Shown here one piece after another: positions 17,675-25,913 of a stretch of 64,000 bases of DNA. The notes under the pieces were generated by a model. The model had not been told where the DNA came from. It was given only the letters and a program-made list of their open reading frames with translations, and did no database searches. This DNA comes from Polaribacter marinaquae (GTDB lineage: Bacteria > Bacteroidota > Bacteroidia > Flavobacteriales > Flavobacteriaceae): assembly GCF_038019025.1 (NCBI RefSeq), contig NZ_CP150496.1, forward strand, positions 2,744,001 to 2,808,000. Direction: 5' to 3'. How positions within the stretch are numbered: the first letter of the stretch is position 1; each line of letters begins with the position of its first letter. The position numbers and the translations under genes are program-made.

Positions 17675-17710
17675 AAAAAAAGCTGAAGTAATTTACTTCA
17701 GCTTTTTTTT
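17675..17710. terminator. Bidirectional terminator after tRNA-Leu
   Basis: Long stem AGCTGAAGTAA / TTACTTCAGCT (17681-17691 and 17693-17703), flanked by A and T tracts. It ends the tRNA transcript on the plus strand and the thioesterase gene on the minus strand. Confidence 0.92.
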
Positions 17711-17720
17711 GTTTTAAGAA

Positions 17721-18164
17721 TTATCTAGTTAAAGAAATTACTTCAAAATCTTCTGCTCTTTCTGCGTGCTCGAACATTTCTTTTGTTTCTTCTGGCGGAG
17801 TTCTAAGTTTTCTCTTTGTTAAATCTATCCAAGCGCCGTATACTTTTATAATCGCAGATAATTTACCTTGCTCATTAAAAACTTCGTGTACTATTTTCCA
17901 ACGTTCGTTGTTTTCAGACAAACCTTGTAATTTAAGGTTTACTGTAATGTTTTCTCCTAAATGAATTTCTTTTCTAAAAGAGGTTTCTTCTGTAAATAAT
18001 ATCGGACCTAAATTATGCTTTGTAAACTCTTCAATAGAAAAATTGTATTTCGCAAAATAGCGTACTCTAACTTCTGCAGCATAATCGTTATATGCTGTAT
18101 GTCTCATGTGTCTATTTGGGTCAAAGTCAGACCACTTTGTGTTAAAAGTTACTTTAAAGCTCAT
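17721..18164 (-). CDS. Acyl-CoA thioesterase, 4HBT hotdog family
   Basis: 147 aa single hotdog-fold protein. The start SFKVTFNTKWSDFDPNRHMRHTAYNDY has the 4-hydroxybenzoyl-CoA thioesterase pattern, with the catalytic-type Asp in WSDFDPNRHM and the following Tyr/His region (given here in two pieces because the motif is long). It should hydrolyse an acyl-CoA; the substrate cannot be told from sequence. It is separated from the upstream protease gene by a hairpin terminator, so it may have its own transcription start. Confidence 0.85.
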   Translation of the reverse strand: MSFKVTFNTKWSDFDPNRHMRHTAYNDYAAEVRVRYFAKYNFSIEEFTKHNLGPILFTEETSFRKEIHLGENITVNLKLQGLSENNERWKIVHEVFNEQGKLSAIIKVYGAWIDLTKRKLRTPPEETKEMFEHAERAEDFEVISLTR

Positions 18165-18179
18165 ATGTTTATAATATAA

Positions 18180-18212
18180 AAATACCTGATAAACTTAATT
18201 TATCAGGTATTT
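18180..18212 (-). terminator. Terminator after the tail-specific protease gene
   Basis: Perfect 14 bp stem (AAATACCTGATAAA and its complement) with the 5 nt loop, 19 nt beyond the protease stop on the minus strand, followed there by TTTTTATATT. The plus-strand side lacks a T run, so it acts on the minus strand. Confidence 0.8.
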
Positions 18213-18230
18213 AAGGTTAATTATTGATGT

Positions 18231-20357
18231 TTAGTTTTTTACAATTTCTGAAGAAGTTTTAACTTTTAAATCTTTTAAAACATTTAAAGCCTCAGAAACA
18301 TATATATCTTTTGATAAGTTTTTATGCCATGCTTTTCTTTTATTAGCTAAAACACTATCTTTTTTAATTAAAGGTAATTCGTATTTAGGTGATGTAAAGC
18401 TAAGATTAGATTCGTATTTAAAAACGTTTGCATATTTTTTAGAAGCATTTTCTACTACTTTACTTTCTCTAGAAAATTGCTTTAAATTTAAAGAATAGGT
18501 TGTGTCGTCTTGCTTTTCTTTTAGCCACTTTGCATAATCGTTTATCAATTTAAAATTAGCATCAGAAGCAATTCTATTTTTACTATTATTTACAACGTCT
18601 GCAAAGTTTTCGTAAGTATTTGTTTTTGTATACTTTGCTTGTGGTACTTTATCCCAAACAAGTGCGCCGTCTAAATCTCTTTCACCAAATTTCATGTAAC
18701 TATATCTATCTGGCATTGCAATATCAGAATAAACACCTTCTATTTGAGTAGAACCACCGTTAACTCTATAAAATTTCTGAATTGTCATTTTAATAGCTCC
18801 TAAGTCTTTTTCGTACTTCGGATAAAAATTATTGATAGGAATTACACTTTGTACGGTTCCTTTACCATAGGTTTGGTTTCCGCCAATAATTACAGCTCTA
18901 CCATAATCTTGCATTGCTGCTGCAAAAATTTCTGATGCAGAAGCAGAAAGTTCGTTTACCAAAACAACCACAGAACCATCCCACTGCATTTTAGGATCAA
19001 CATCATTTTTAACGATTGGGTCTTGTCCTCTATATTTTACTTGTACAACAGGTCCTTGTTCTATAAACAAACCAGCAATTTCTATCGCTGTTTTTAAAGA
19101 TCCACCACCATTATTTCTTAAATCAATTAACAAACCAGAAACATTTTCGCCTTTTAAACGCTCAATTTCTTTTTCCATGTCTTTTGCAGAGTTTCTTGCA
19201 TTTGCATCAGAAAAATCAATATAAAATCTAGGTAAATCTATTAAACCATATTTTTTTCCATCTTTTTCTACAATTGTAGATTTTACAAATGTTTCCTCTA
19301 ATTCTACAACATCTCTAATAATCGAAATTACTTTCGTAGAACCATCGAGTTTCTTTTTTACCGTTAACCTTACTTCTGTTCCTTTTGGACCTTTTATAAA
19401 TTTGATCGCATCGTCTAATCGCATACCAACAATATCTACCGGTTCTTTATCACCTTGTGCAACTTCTAAAATGATGTCGCCCGCTTCTAAGTCTCCTTGT
19501 TTCCAAGCAGGTCCACCTGATACTAATTCAAAAATTTCAGTATAAATTCCTTTTTTTAGTAATCTAGCACCAATTCCTTCTAATTTACCAGACATATCTT
19601 GGTCAAAACGCTCTTTAATTCTTGGCGCCATGTATGTTGTATGCGGATCGAATGCACCCACAACACTATTTAAAAAAGTAGAAAACCAGTCTTCGTGTTC
19701 TAATTCTTCAATTCTTAAATAAAGTTCATCCATGTTTTTAGAAACTTCTGCTCTTGCTTCTTTTTCTAAAGTTTTAAAAGATTTTTTCTTAAAATTCTTA
19801 TCTTTCTTTATTTGAGATTCTTGCTTATCTAATTTGTCTTGTATTCTACTTAAAACGTTTAGTTTTAATTGTTTTCTCCAATAATCAATTAATTCGTTTT
19901 CATTTTTAGCAAAAGGCACGTTATCATAATCGATATCTATAATTTCGTCTTTTTTAAAGTTGAAAGGACTTTCTAGTAATTCTGCGTAATAAGACTCAGC
20001 ATTTTTAATCTTATCTAAAAAATTACTGTAAACAAGGTTGTAAAAAGAAACATCGTCTTTTAACAATTGATTGTCAATTTCATATTTATATTTCGAGAAT
20101 TTTTTAATGTCTTTTTGAGTAAAGTATCTTTTATTTGGGTCTAAACCATCAATAAAACTATTAAATACTTGCTCAGAAAAATTGTCATTCATGTCTTTTA
20201 CAACAAAATGACCTCTTGTTAAAATGTTTTTTAAAACATATACTAAGATTTTATCTTTTTCTGGGTCTGGTTCACTAAACTTAGTATTTGCTTGTAAGCT
20301 ACTAAATAGCATTAAAAATGCTAGAAACGATATTTTAATTCTAAATGCTTTCTTCAT
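18231..20357 (-). CDS. prc: Carboxy-terminal (tail-specific) protease, S41 family
   Basis: 708 aa periplasmic serine protease of the Prc/Tsp type. A signal peptide covers about residues 1-23. An N-terminal helical domain (to about 240) is followed by a PDZ domain (about 245-335, with GIGARLLKKG and AGDIILEVAQG) and the S41 core with LLIDLRNNGGGSL. The Ser-Lys dyad is Ser473 in SASASE and Lys499 in TYGKGTVQ, by alignment with E. coli Prc. A C-terminal domain of about 200 residues (DUF3340 type) completes the usual length. It trims or degrades envelope proteins from the C terminus. It is transcribed alone, with a likely promoter near 20499-20527. Confidence 0.95.
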   Translation of the reverse strand: MKKAFRIKISFLAFLMLFSSLQANTKFSEPDPEKDKILVYVLKNILTRGHFVVKDMNDNFSEQVFNSFIDGLDPNKRYFTQKDIKKFSKYKYEIDNQLLKDDVSFYNLVYSNFLDKIKNAESYYAELLESPFNFKKDEIIDIDYDNVPFAKNENELIDYWRKQLKLNVLSRIQDKLDKQESQIKKDKNFKKKSFKTLEKEARAEVSKNMDELYLRIEELEHEDWFSTFLNSVVGAFDPHTTYMAPRIKERFDQDMSGKLEGIGARLLKKGIYTEIFELVSGGPAWKQGDLEAGDIILEVAQGDKEPVDIVGMRLDDAIKFIKGPKGTEVRLTVKKKLDGSTKVISIIRDVVELEETFVKSTIVEKDGKKYGLIDLPRFYIDFSDANARNSAKDMEKEIERLKGENVSGLLIDLRNNGGGSLKTAIEIAGLFIEQGPVVQVKYRGQDPIVKNDVDPKMQWDGSVVVLVNELSASASEIFAAAMQDYGRAVIIGGNQTYGKGTVQSVIPINNFYPKYEKDLGAIKMTIQKFYRVNGGSTQIEGVYSDIAMPDRYSYMKFGERDLDGALVWDKVPQAKYTKTNTYENFADVVNNSKNRIASDANFKLINDYAKWLKEKQDDTTYSLNLKQFSRESKVVENASKKYANVFKYESNLSFTSPKYELPLIKKDSVLANKRKAWHKNLSKDIYVSEALNVLKDLKVKTSSEIVKN

Positions 20358-20498
20358 AAACCTTCTGTCGTGTGATGTTTTGTATAATTACTGTTGTGCT
20401 GCTACTAAACTACTAAAATAATGCCAAATATTTAAAGTTACTAACGCTAATGTTAATTTTTACTTTTAGCACTAAAATTTATTAGTTACAAATTTAAC

Positions 20499-20527
20499 CA
20501 AATGTAAACGCTTAGATTCTTTACAAA
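20499..20527 (-). promoter_or_regulatory. Likely promoter of the tail-specific protease gene
   Basis: On the minus strand TTTG (20527-20524), 17 nt, TACATTTG (20506-20499). This leaves a leader of about 135 nt before the ATG at 20357, with no obvious structure. The rest of the 20358-20582 gap shows nothing else except the surE -7 box. Confidence 0.5.
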
Positions 20528-20556
20528 TTGTTAAAAAGAAACTCCTATAAATAAAT

Positions 20557-20564
20557 TACATTTG
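20557..20564 (+). promoter_or_regulatory. -7 promoter element before surE
   Basis: TACATTTG fits TAnnTTTG and lies 18 nt before the surE ATG at 20583. The nearest TTG is 26 nt upstream, longer than normal. A TTG inside this box (20562) could be read as an earlier start, but a promoter there makes the ATG at 20583 the better choice. Confidence 0.5.
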
Positions 20565-20582
20565 TATTTAAATTTTACAATT

Positions 20583-21353
20583 ATGCAAGAAAAGCCTTTA
20601 ATTTTAGTTACAAATGATGACGGAATTACTGCTCCTGGTATTAGAGCATTGATAAAAATAATGAATAAAATTGGTGATGTAGTTGTGGTTGCGCCAGATA
20701 GCCCGCAAAGCGGAATGGGACATGCAATTACTGTTGATAATGTTTTAACTTGTAACCCAATTACTATAGATGAAGGACCACAATTAGAATATACTTGTTC
20801 TGGTACGCCTGCAGATTGTGTAAAAATGGCAATTAGCGAAATTTTAAATAGAAAACCAGATTTGTGTGTTTCTGGGATAAATCATGGCGCAAACTCTTCT
20901 ATAAATGTAATTTACTCTGGTACAATGAGTGCAGCGATAGAAGCAGGAATAGAAGGTGTGCCGGCAATAGGTTTTTCTTTGTTGGATTTTAAATGGCATG
21001 CAGATTTTAAACCATCAGAAGAATTTGTAAAAAATATTACTTTAAATGCACTTTTAAACGGAATACCAGAAGGTGTGGTTTTAAATGTAAATATTCCTGA
21101 TTTAAAAAAGGATGAAATAAAAGGAGTAAAAGTTTGTAGACAGGCTAGTGGTTATTGGAAAGAAGATTTCGACAAGCGTAAAAGTCCTTTTGGTAAAGAA
21201 TACTATTGGCTTTCTGGGCAATTTGTTAATAAAGATAAAGGGCAAGACACAGATGTTTATGCGTTAGAAAATGGATATGTTTCTGTAGTTCCTGTTCAAT
21301 TTGATATGACAGCGCATCATATGATTCAAAAACTAAATTCTTGGGAACTGTAA
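20583..21353 (+). CDS. surE: 5'/3'-nucleotidase SurE
   Basis: Cytoplasmic metal-dependent nucleoside monophosphate phosphatase. 256 aa from the ATG at 20583. The signature VTNDDGITAPGI is at residues 9-20 with the metal-binding Asp pair D12-D13; VVAPDSPQSGMGHAIT and SGINHGANSS follow as in the family. The in-frame TTG at 20562 would add seven residues but lies inside the promoter box. It is the first gene of a likely operon with a small membrane protein and lpxB, overlapping the next gene by 13 nt. Confidence 0.95.
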   Translation: MQEKPLILVTNDDGITAPGIRALIKIMNKIGDVVVVAPDSPQSGMGHAITVDNVLTCNPITIDEGPQLEYTCSGTPADCVKMAISEILNRKPDLCVSGINHGANSSINVIYSGTMSAAIEAGIEGVPAIGFSLLDFKWHADFKPSEEFVKNITLNALLNGIPEGVVLNVNIPDLKKDEIKGVKVCRQASGYWKEDFDKRKSPFGKEYYWLSGQFVNKDKGQDTDVYALENGYVSVVPVQFDMTAHHMIQKLNSWEL

Positions 21354-21628
21354 AAAAAGATATTTTAATAGGATTTTTAGTGGCACTATTTGCCACTTTT
21401 GGTGGTGTTTTTTTGTATTTAGAATACTTTTCTAAATTTAGTTTTGATGATACCTTAAAAATGATTGAAGAAGGAAAGTTGTATGGTAAAGTTTTGTCTT
21501 TAGCCGCAATACCTAATTTATTTGTCTTCTTTGTTTTTATAAAAAAGAAACAAGATCATAAGGCAAAAGGTGTTTTATTAGCAACAATTCTTATCGCGTT
21601 AACAACATTATTATTAAAGTTTTTCTAA
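21341..21628 (+). CDS. Small two-TM membrane protein between surE and lpxB
   Basis: 95 aa, function not recognised. Hydrophobic segments lie at about residues 9-28, 51-67 and 77-95, with charged loops (KMIEEGKLYGK and KKKQDHKAKG). The only start that keeps the first membrane segment is TTG at 21341, inside the last codons of surE, which implies translational coupling. It is followed directly by the lpxB ATG with no gap. Its position suggests a link to envelope lipid synthesis, but this is inference from neighbours only. Confidence 0.75.
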   Translation: MGTVKKDILIGFLVALFATFGGVFLYLEYFSKFSFDDTLKMIEEGKLYGKVLSLAAIPNLFVFFVFIKKKQDHKAKGVLLATILIALTTLLLKFF

Positions 21629-22738
21629 ATGAAATATTATATAATTGCTGGTGAAGCTTCTGGAGATTTACACGGTTCTAACCTAATGAAAGAACTGTTG
21701 AAAAAAGATACTGCTGCAGATATTCGTTTTTGGGGAGGCGATTTAATGAAAAATGTTGGCGGAACTCTAGTAAGTCATTATAAAGAAAGAGCTTTTATGG
21801 GTTTTTTTGAAGTTCTAAAAAACCTTTCTAAAGTTTTAGGATTTATAAAAGATTGCAAAAAAGATATTGAAAAATTTAATCCGGATGTAATTGTTTTTAT
21901 TGACAATTCTGGTTTTAATTTGCGTGTTGCTAAATGGGCAAAAGAAAAAGGTTTTAAAACTAATTATTATATTTCTCCGCAAGTTTGGGCAAGTAGAGCA
22001 AGTAGAGTTAAAGATATCAAAAGAGATGTAGATCAATTATTTGTTATACTTCCGTTCGAAAAAGAATTTTACAAAAAATACGATTACGATGTTACGTTTG
22101 TTGGGCATCCTTTAATAGATGCAATTGCAAATAGAGAGCGGGTTTCTGAAAGTGATTTTCGTAAAGAACACAATTTATCTGATAAAAAAATTATTGCTTT
22201 ATTACCTGGTAGTAGAAAACAAGAAATTACAAAAATGCTTTCTGTAATGTTGTCTTTGGTGTCAGATTTTTCTGAATATCAATTTGTAATTGCAGGTGCG
22301 CCAAGTCAAGATTTTTCGTTTTACCAGCAAATAATACAAGATAGAGAAGTAGCGTTTATCAATAACAAAACCTACGATTTGTTAAGTAATTCTTATGCAG
22401 CATTGGTTGCATCTGGTACAGCAACTTTAGAAACAGCGTTATTTAAAGTTCCGCAAGTTGTTTGTTATAAAGGTGGTTATATTTCTTACCAAATAGCAAA
22501 AAGAATAATTACTTTAAAATTTATTTCTTTGGTAAATTTAATTATGGATAAAGAAGTGGTAACAGAATTAATTCAAGAAAACTTTAATAAGAAGAATTTA
22601 AAAAAGGAACTAAATCTTATTTTACAAGAAGCGTCTAGAGAGCAAATGTTTTTAAATTATTTTGAATTAGAAAAAAAACTCGGTGGCCAAGGAGCATCTA
22701 AAAACGTAGCTACGGCAATTGTAAATTCATTAAAATAA
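21629..22738 (+). CDS. lpxB: Lipid-A-disaccharide synthase
   Basis: GT19 glycosyltransferase at the inner membrane surface that joins UDP-2,3-diacylglucosamine and lipid X to form the lipid A disaccharide. 369 aa, normal length. Family motifs are visible: IAGEASGDLHGSNLM at residues 3-17, FIDNSGFNLRVAKWAK, NYYISPQVWASR, VGHPLIDAI, LLPGSRKQEI and LVASGTATLETAL. The ATG follows the previous stop directly. Confidence 0.97.
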   Translation: MKYYIIAGEASGDLHGSNLMKELLKKDTAADIRFWGGDLMKNVGGTLVSHYKERAFMGFFEVLKNLSKVLGFIKDCKKDIEKFNPDVIVFIDNSGFNLRVAKWAKEKGFKTNYYISPQVWASRASRVKDIKRDVDQLFVILPFEKEFYKKYDYDVTFVGHPLIDAIANRERVSESDFRKEHNLSDKKIIALLPGSRKQEITKMLSVMLSLVSDFSEYQFVIAGAPSQDFSFYQQIIQDREVAFINNKTYDLLSNSYAALVASGTATLETALFKVPQVVCYKGGYISYQIAKRIITLKFISLVNLIMDKEVVTELIQENFNKKNLKKELNLILQEASREQMFLNYFELEKKLGGQGASKNVATAIVNSLK

Positions 22739-22749
22739 AAAATTTGAAG

Positions 22750-23244
22750 ATGAGAAATTGGTATGTTGTTGTATTACTGTTATTATCTTTTGTAATTACG
22801 TCTTGTTCGTCAACTAAAAATGTAAGTAATTCAGCAAAGAAATCAGTAAATAAGCCAATTTCTAAAGTAGATAGAGTTGTTGCCAATGCTTTAAAATACA
22901 AAGGGGTTAAATATCGATTTGGCGGAACAACTGCCAAAGGTATGGATTGCTCTGGTATTGTTTATGTTTCTTACTTAGACGAAAATGTACAATTGCCTAG
23001 AATTTCTAGAGATATGGCAAAAAGAGGAAGAAAAATTGCCTTAAAAAATGCCAGAAAAGGAGATTTGCTATTTTTTAAAACTTCAAAAAAAGGAAGAGGT
23101 ATCAATCATGTTGGACTTATTGTAGCTGTTTCTTATGGTAAAATTAAATTTATTCATGCTACTACATCTAGAGGTGTAATTGTTTCTGATTTATCTCAAA
23201 AATATTGGAAAAACGCCTATGTTAAAACAAACAGAATCTTATAG
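22750..23244 (+). CDS. NlpC/P60 (C40) family peptidoglycan hydrolase lipoprotein
   Basis: 164 aa from the ATG at 22750; a TTG two codons upstream is less likely. Lipoprotein signal with lipobox VITSC (Cys19). After a short linker, residues 45-160 form an NlpC/P60 domain: YKGVKYRFGG, the catalytic Cys in GMDCSGIVY, the His in INHVGLI and a further His in FIHATTSRG. It should cut gamma-D-glutamyl-diaminopimelate bonds in cell wall peptides. It starts 11 nt after lpxB, in the same transcription unit. Confidence 0.92.
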   Translation: MRNWYVVVLLLLSFVITSCSSTKNVSNSAKKSVNKPISKVDRVVANALKYKGVKYRFGGTTAKGMDCSGIVYVSYLDENVQLPRISRDMAKRGRKIALKNARKGDLLFFKTSKKGRGINHVGLIVAVSYGKIKFIHATTSRGVIVSDLSQKYWKNAYVKTNRIL

Positions 23245-23269
23245 TTTTTTTTAGTAACTTGACGTTGCT

Positions 23270-25288
23270 ATGAAAAGGTTAATTAAATACGTGCCTTTAC
23301 ACTTTTTGGTGTTTTTAATTTTAGGAATCTGTTTGCAGTTTTATTATGAAATTTGGCAATATGGTTTTCTAAAATTATCTGTTGTATTTAGTGTTTTTCT
23401 TGTTTTAAACATTCTTAATATTAAAAAGCAGTTAACTACAATAACTTCTTTTTTAATCTATTTCTTTATAGGTGTTTCTGTAACGTTTCTCAACGATTCT
23501 CGAAATTATAAAAATCATTACGGTAATTTTAATAAAGAGGAAGCGCAAGTTCTTTTAAAAATTACAAAGGTTTTAAAACCAGGAAACTATTATCAAAAAT
23601 ATATTGCTGAAATTATAGGTTTAAATCAGCATAAAACTAGAGGAGAGGTTTTATTAAATGTTCAAAAAGATACTATAGATCTTAGGTTTTCTATTGATGA
23701 TCAGTTGTATGTAAAACCTATTTTTAAAGAGTTAATTCCGCCTTTAAATCCGTATCAATTTAATTATAAATCGTATTTAGCAAAACAAGGAATTTATCAT
23801 CAAATATTTATAGAAAAAGAACAATACCAAATATCAAATTTAGTAGAAACTTCGGTGGCTGGTTTTGCAGAAAAAATTCGGAATAATATTATTACGTCTT
23901 TAGAAAAAAGAAGTTTTAGTAATGATGAGTTGGCTGTAATTAAGGCGCTTTTATTAGGTCAAAGACAAGATATTTCTAAAGGTTTGTTAACAGATTATCA
24001 AAATGCAGGCGCAATACATATTTTAGCAGTTTCTGGTTTACATGTTGGTATTTTACTATTAATTCTAACTTTTATATTAAGACCAATAGACAGGTTTAAA
24101 AACGGTAAATATATCAAAGCAATAGGTATTATTGTTTTCTTATGGATGTTTGCATTTATAGCAGGTTTATCTGCTTCTGTGGTTAGGGCGGTTACTATGT
24201 TTTCTTTTGTAGCAATTGGGCAGTCATTTCAAAAGAAAACACTAATAGAATTCTCTTTAATTACCTCAATGTTATTCTTATTGCTTGTAAAGCCAATGTT
24301 TTTATTTGATGTTGGTTTTCAGTTGAGCTATCTAGCTGTATTCGGAATAATTTGGGTTCAACCAAAACTAGATTCTTTATATGTTCCAAAATATTATTTA
24401 GATAAAAAAATATGGCAATTGCTAACCGTTTCAATTGCAGCCCAAGTAGGTATTTTGCCCTTAAGTATATATTACTTTCAACAATTTCCGGGTTTGTTTA
24501 TGCTTTCCAATATAGTAATCATTCCTTTTTTAGGGATTATTCTCGTTGCAGGAATCGTTGTAATAATATTATCCGTTTTAAATATTTTACCACAGTTTTT
24601 AGCTGATTTTTACGGAATAATAATTTCTTTAATGAATAGTTTTGTTCGCTTTATTTCTCGTCAAGAGCAGTTCTTATGGCAAGAAATTGCTATTTCATTT
24701 AAAATAATGTTAATCTTGTATTTTATCATTTTTTCGGCTGTTTTCTTTTTATTGAAGAAGAATTCAAAACGCTTGGTAATCTTTTTAGTATCAATAGTAT
24801 TGTGTCAAAGTATTTATTTTTTAGAGCACAATAAAGCAAAAGAACAAAACGCTTTTATGGTTTTTCATAAGAGTAGATTTTCTGTTGTTGGAAATAAAAT
24901 TGGAAAACAACTAAATATTCAGCATAATATAGATTCTGTTTCTGTAGATGATATTAAAGCTGTTAAACCTTTTATGCTTTCAGCAAAAATAGAGAAGATT
25001 AATAAAGTTGATTTTAAAAACTATGTAAATTTTAAAGGAAAAGATATTTTAATAATTGATAGTTTAGGAGTATATCAATTAGAGAAAATAATTAACCCTA
25101 TTGTGATTTTACAAGATTCGCCAAAAATAAATTTGGAAAGAATGTTGAGTATTCTAAAACCAAGTTTGGTTATAGCTGATGGCTCAAATTACAAAAAAGA
25201 CGTGTTGTTTTGGGAAAAAGTATCTTTAAAATTAAACGTTCCGTTTCATTATACAGGTCAAAAAGGCGCTTTTATTTTAACTGATTAA
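23270..25288 (+). CDS. comEC: ComEC/Rec2 family DNA uptake channel protein
   Basis: 672 aa polytopic inner membrane protein that carries single-stranded DNA across the membrane during natural transformation. It has the N-terminal DUF4131 region with two or more membrane segments, a soluble OB-like part (about 80-190) and the Competence domain with LAVSGLHVGILLL and about eight membrane segments. The C terminus (about 530-672) is soluble and ends with VPFHYTGQKGAFIL; it does not contain the HxHxDH motif of the metallo-beta-lactamase domain present in Bacillus ComEC. Its stop faces the convergent thioredoxin gene 3 nt away with no terminator between. Confidence 0.9.
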   Translation: MKRLIKYVPLHFLVFLILGICLQFYYEIWQYGFLKLSVVFSVFLVLNILNIKKQLTTITSFLIYFFIGVSVTFLNDSRNYKNHYGNFNKEEAQVLLKITKVLKPGNYYQKYIAEIIGLNQHKTRGEVLLNVQKDTIDLRFSIDDQLYVKPIFKELIPPLNPYQFNYKSYLAKQGIYHQIFIEKEQYQISNLVETSVAGFAEKIRNNIITSLEKRSFSNDELAVIKALLLGQRQDISKGLLTDYQNAGAIHILAVSGLHVGILLLILTFILRPIDRFKNGKYIKAIGIIVFLWMFAFIAGLSASVVRAVTMFSFVAIGQSFQKKTLIEFSLITSMLFLLLVKPMFLFDVGFQLSYLAVFGIIWVQPKLDSLYVPKYYLDKKIWQLLTVSIAAQVGILPLSIYYFQQFPGLFMLSNIVIIPFLGIILVAGIVVIILSVLNILPQFLADFYGIIISLMNSFVRFISRQEQFLWQEIAISFKIMLILYFIIFSAVFFLLKKNSKRLVIFLVSIVLCQSIYFLEHNKAKEQNAFMVFHKSRFSVVGNKIGKQLNIQHNIDSVSVDDIKAVKPFMLSAKIEKINKVDFKNYVNFKGKDILIIDSLGVYQLEKIINPIVILQDSPKINLERMLSILKPSLVIADGSNYKKDVLFWEKVSLKLNVPFHYTGQKGAFILTD

Positions 25289-25290
25289 AA

Positions 25291-25809
25291 TTACAAGCTA
25301 CTTTTAAAGGCTTTATCGAAATCTTTCCAATTGGTAGTTTTGTATTTATCCGCAGAAAAATAAACTAATATTTTTTCAAACATTTCTTTTTGTTGATAAC
25401 CAGGTATATTTTGAAGTAATTCTTCATCTTCGGATAGAAATATGGTTGATGGATACGATAGTTTTCCGTTCATTATAGTAGCTGGTAGTTGATGAAATCC
25501 TCTTCTGCCACTTTTTTGAAACTTAAATGTATGACCGTTGTAGGTTATATCTTTTTTCTCTTCTCCGTTTAACTTAATTGCGTAAAAATTATCATTAATT
25601 ATTTTGATAATAGTCTTGTTAGAGTAGGTTTCAATATCCATTTTTTTACAGAAACCACACCAATCTGTATACACGTCAATTAAAATTGGTTTAGGTGTTT
25701 TTGCATTTAATGCAATTGCTTCTTCAAAAGACAACCATTTAATTTTGTCTTGCGAGTGCAAAGACAATGATACTAATGTTAACGTTAAAATGAAGATTAA
25801 TTTTCTCAT
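25291..25809 (-). CDS. Secreted thioredoxin-fold protein
   Basis: 172 aa with a cleavable signal peptide (about residues 1-19, cut before Gln). The thioredoxin-type active site is WCGFC, in DVYTDWCGFCKKMD, followed by LPATIMNGKLSYPSTIF, which holds the cis-Pro segment. It resembles the DUF255/thioredoxin_7 group of periplasmic thiol-disulfide proteins. The probable role is reduction or isomerisation of disulfides in the envelope; its partner is unknown. It lies downstream of the POT transporter but beyond a terminator. Confidence 0.88.
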   Translation of the reverse strand: MRKLIFILTLTLVSLSLHSQDKIKWLSFEEAIALNAKTPKPILIDVYTDWCGFCKKMDIETYSNKTIIKIINDNFYAIKLNGEEKKDITYNGHTFKFQKSGRRGFHQLPATIMNGKLSYPSTIFLSEDEELLQNIPGYQQKEMFEKILVYFSADKYKTTNWKDFDKAFKSSL

Positions 25810-25861
25810 GATTTATTATTCGCAATTATAATACCAAACTTACAAATAAACTTTTAGGTAT

Positions 25862-25898
25862 AAAAAAACCTCATAAACATAATTTATGAGGTTTTTTT
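25862..25898 (-). terminator. Terminator after the POT transporter gene
   Basis: Perfect 16 bp stem (25862-25877 with 25883-25898) containing CCTCATAAA, a 5 nt loop CATAA, and A/T tracts on each side. On the minus strand it follows the transporter stop by 16 nt. Confidence 0.9.
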
Positions 25899-25913
25899 TT
25901 AAGTATTTTTTTA

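Noticed and set aside
17456..17686. 76-codon plus-strand reading frame across the tRNA gene
   Set aside because: Its C-terminal part (VVELVDTLDLGSSAARCESS) is the well-known false translation of a leucine tRNA. The tRNA structure explains the sequence.
20562..20582. Upstream TTG start for surE
   Set aside because: It falls inside the TACATTTG promoter box, and the conserved SurE start follows the ATG at 20583.
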